7,707 bases of DNA from contig JBILTL010000101.1 in assembly GCA_044371535.1 (NCBI GenBank), positions 1 to 7,707 on the forward strand. Direction: 5' to 3'. This stretch comes from CAIZGX01 sp044371535. Its GTDB lineage: Bacteria > Bacteroidota > Bacteroidia > Flavobacteriales_D > Sanyastnellaceae. Each line of letters begins with the position of its first letter. Within the stretch, counting starts at the first letter, position 1. The position numbers and the translations under genes are program-made. Positions 5,687-7,707 of this stretch are shown piece by piece. The notes beneath the pieces are model-generated. The model did no database searches. It was not told the origin of the DNA and saw nothing but the letters and a program-made list of their open reading frames with translations.

Positions 5687-6947
5687 TCATGTCATCTGTT
5701 TCCAATTGAAACTTCTGGGTTGTATATGAATCTCCTCGTTCACCAAAAGTTCCAATACTTCTCTTGGTTGCGGACAGCTCAATGAGTTCTCTATTTCGAA
5801 CAACATACAATGGGATATTCGCACCGCAATATTCCAAGACCATTTCCTTCTCATCTATGGAACAGAGGGCAACGTCCATACCATCTCGAACACCTGTATT
5901 GTTGCTACTTAAAACTTCGGTACCCAAGCGATTGACGCTATTTAAAACTTGTGCAGGATCTAAAAAAACCTTCGTCACATGGTTTAAAAAATTGTGACCT
6001 ACCAAACTCATAAATGCCCCTGGAACACCATGACCTGTGCAATCTGCAGCAGCAAAGAGTTTCTTTCCTCCTACATTTTTAAACCAATAAAAATCACCGC
6101 TAACAACGGCCTTTGGAACATAAAAAACAAAACTATTGCTGAACATTTGTCGAACCGTACCAATGTTCGGAAGAATCGTATTTTGGAGTCGCTGCGCGTA
6201 GTTGATGCTATCAGTTAAATCGTGATACAATAAATTCAACTGCTCTTTCTGAACTTCAGAAGCCTCCTTTTGCTTTCGAAGTTTCGCGGTGAAATAAGCT
6301 ATGGCAATTCCAGCAAACAAAACAAATAACGAGACAACAACCAACACACCTGTCAATCGCGAAAACTGAATATTCATTTCTTCAATTTCCGCATTCATGC
6401 GTTCTGTCTGCTTCTTACGAAGTCTTTTCAATATAGCCTCAGCTTCCTCTACAACCAGTGGAATACCGCTTCCTTCAATAAAATAAGATTCTGCATCCAT
6501 GAGTGCTACAGGATCGCTATAACTATCAAAGGTTGGAAGAAGAGTTTGTACAGCTTTGAATTGTATGAGCATCTCCTCTACTTTCTTTTCAAGTGAATCC
6601 AAACTCTTCTGTTCTTCATCACTGAAATTACTCTTTACACTCTTCAATCGCATCCATGAATTCATGAGTGAACTGTCGCTAATGGCTTTCATCTCTATGC
6701 GATGAAGATCCTCTTCAACACGCTGAACAAACGCCCACTCTTTAATTAAATCTTTGGAACGAAGGGTGTAACTCTCAAGGTCTTGCAATCTTCCAATGGA
6801 AGGAACGTATTTGTCGTTAATCTTCCGATTAATATCATAGCTGCGCTGAAGCGTAATCATGGTCATGACTAGTGTTCCTGCAACAATGATTATTATGACC
6901 GCGAAGCCAATTCCCATCCGATACTTCTTTTTAAAGAACGTAATCAT
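5637..6947 (-). CDS. Membrane-anchored SpoIIE/PP2C-type serine/threonine phosphatase, frameshifted near the 3' end
   Basis: Numbered from the ATG at 6945-6947: transmembrane segment 1 at about 11-33, an extracytoplasmic helical sensor region of about 165 residues (34-198), transmembrane segment 2 at about 199-219, a charged coiled-coil linker to about 245, then a SpoIIE catalytic domain. The domain opens with DSINYAQRLQNTILP, a Bacteroidota hallmark, then SGDFYWF (Asp285) and ADCTGHGVPGAFMS (Asp302), the first metal-binding motifs. The frame is lost after residue 421 (...ETDDMI), leaving 15 unrelated residues before TAA at 5637; the true C-terminus continues in another frame to 5483. As written the product lacks the SDG and TDD metal ligands and should be inactive. 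A TTG at 6954-6956 directly after the upstream TAA is an alternative start, but the ATG nine bases on is preferred. The gene follows a TPR protein gene with no gap, suggesting one signalling operon; such phosphatases often act on anti-anti-sigma-type or other phosphoproteins. Confidence 0.85.
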   Translation of the reverse strand: MITFFKKKYRMGIGFAVIIIIVAGTLVMTMITLQRSYDINRKINDKYVPSIGRLQDLESYTLRSKDLIKEWAFVQRVEEDLHRIEMKAISDSSLMNSWMRLKSVKSNFSDEEQKSLDSLEKKVEEMLIQFKAVQTLLPTFDSYSDPVALMDAESYFIEGSGIPLVVEEAEAILKRLRKKQTERMNAEIEEMNIQFSRLTGVLVVVSLFVLFAGIAIAYFTAKLRKQKEASEVQKEQLNLLYHDLTDSINYAQRLQNTILPNIGTVRQMFSNSFVFYVPKAVVSGDFYWFKNVGGKKLFAAADCTGHGVPGAFMSLVGHNFLNHVTKVFLDPAQVLNSVNRLGTEVLSSNNTGVRDGMDVALCSIDEKEMVLEYCGANIPLYVVRNRELIELSATKRSIGTFGERGDSYTTQKFQLETDDMIRLQRWLRRSIRRGNQ

Positions 6948-6956
6948 GGGATTCAA

Positions 6957-7707
6957 TTAGTTGGTTTTGAATTTTTTCTCAGACTCTTTCTTCAGACGAA
7001 GATATTCATCTTCCTTTCCTAAAGCCTTATTCACAAGCATAAGGACCTTGTAATTAGAAGGAGAAGATGAGCAAGAATTAAAGGCTTGCTGTGCATAAGG
7101 AAAAGCAGATTTAAACTTCTTTACACTTTCATCTTGAATGGAAATTAATTCCATCATGTCTGTTTGAGTGCCAATCTTTCGAATCATGTAAACCCCCTGA
7201 TTGTAGTTCACAATTGCCAGATTCAGATTAGCTGTGCAGTTACTATTGTCCAGAGCAAGGACCTTCGAATAGTATTCGAGACAAAGTGTGTAATGATGAT
7301 TGTCTTCCGTATCTCTTATCCAATTGCGGTAATGTCCTTCAGCCATTTTACTGTTGAATTCCAACTTCAATTCTTTCAGCTCCGACTCTGATCCTTTATA
7401 AAGTTCTTCGAATTTTTTAAATAGATCCAGAGGCTCATTCTCCGATTCACTTTCCATTTCAGCCGAACGTAAAACCGCATCATTGAAATAGGTAAAGGCA
7501 ATGTATTGTAAAGCTGCATCTATGTTAGAGGCGTACTCTAAATTCGAGTCGAACTCACGTGCTTTTTTCAATGCGGCAACTCTGCGGAATCTGTAGTTGC
7601 TATGACGTTGGTTGGCTTCTTTCTGCTTTTAAAGTTCTTTCAGAATAAATCCTTTCACAAACCACGCATTCGGATCAGAATTCAAATCATTCGATTTGAA
7701 CCCTTCA
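6957..7707 (-). pseudogene. TPR-type protein gene with in-frame stop; 5' end beyond window edge
   Basis: The frame that ends at TAA 6957-6959 can be read back to the window edge, broken only by TAA at 7629-7631. Before that stop lies NSDPNAWFVKGFILKEL, which looks like the first helix of a tetratricopeptide repeat. After it KQKEANQRHSNYRFRRVAAL leads into a helical protein with DAALQYIAFTYFNDAV, and a TPR-like helix pair YYSKVLALDNSNCTANLNLA plus VNYNQGV. The visible post-stop part is 223 codons. It could restart at TTG 7569-7571 to give 204 residues, but nothing supports that start and the homology-like pattern continues upstream. No signal peptide can be judged because the N-terminus is outside. 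TPR proteins are scaffolds or partner-binding modules; the direct junction with the phosphatase gene suggests a shared pathway. The exact family is not identified. Confidence 0.7.

Noticed and set aside
5683..5690. Programmed -2 ribosomal frameshift producing full-length phosphatase
   Set aside because: No slippery heptamer, and no stimulatory hairpin immediately downstream was recognised; -2 shifting is very rare. A TA deletion explains the data more simply.
6954..6956. TTG as start of the phosphatase
   Set aside because: It abuts the previous stop codon with no initiation context; an ATG nine bases downstream still leaves the first membrane segment intact. Kept as an alternative only.
7629..7631. 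Stop-codon recoding (selenocysteine, pyrrolysine or altered genetic code)
   Set aside because: The codon is TAA, which serves as a normal stop elsewhere in the window, and no recoding structure is evident.
1..7707. CRISPR array, insertion sequence, tRNA, riboswitch or prophage content
   Set aside because: No regularly spaced repeats, terminal inverted repeats, transposase-like reading frames or cloverleaf patterns were seen; gaps between genes are at most about 100 bp.

Overview
The window looks like ordinary chromosomal DNA from a Bacteroidota bacterium, most likely order Flavobacteriales. The reasons are: the gene order CBS-ACT protein, nadK, DUF6089-type outer-membrane protein, uppS (normally followed by bamA in that phylum); family-specific PdxJ and UppS sequence variants; the near absence of Shine-Dalgarno sequences; and several promoter elements of the Bacteroidota type (TTG, 17-23 bp, TAnnTTTG). 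No rRNA, tRNA, CRISPR array, insertion sequence or prophage gene is visible. Coding density is very high and no gene-free stretch exceeds about 100 bp.

Left part (1-3020, minus strand): a four-gene set reads leftward, with gaps of 39, 32 and 41 bp. It encodes a CBS-pair plus ACT-like protein, NAD kinase, a secreted DUF6089-like beta-barrel protein, and undecaprenyl diphosphate synthase, which runs off the left edge. A very good Bacteroidota promoter (3040-3068) sits just upstream. Further -7-like elements lie before nadK and uppS. The set combines cofactor supply (NADP), a probable nucleotide-sensing protein and envelope biogenesis.

Middle part (3121-5479, plus strand): divergent from the first set, pdxJ (pyridoxine 5'-phosphate synthase) overlaps an esterase of the YbfF type by four bases (ATGA). 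A two-domain universal stress protein follows, with its own perfect TAnnTTTG element.

Right part (5483-7707, minus strand): convergent with the stress protein gene (only 3 bp between stop codons) lies a two-gene unit. It encodes a TPR-type protein (running off the right edge) followed by a membrane-anchored SpoIIE/PP2C-type serine/threonine phosphatase. Both genes carry a lesion. The phosphatase has a 2-base deletion near 5684-5687 that removes the last part of its catalytic domain from frame. The TPR gene has an in-frame TAA at 7629-7631 with clearly homologous reading frame on both sides. These are either two sequencing or assembly errors or genuine recent decay of one signalling module. 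A terminator-shaped hairpin for the stress protein gene lies inside the 3' coding part of the phosphatase gene.

I found no convincing undescribed system. The most useful observations are the two disrupted genes and the embedded terminator.
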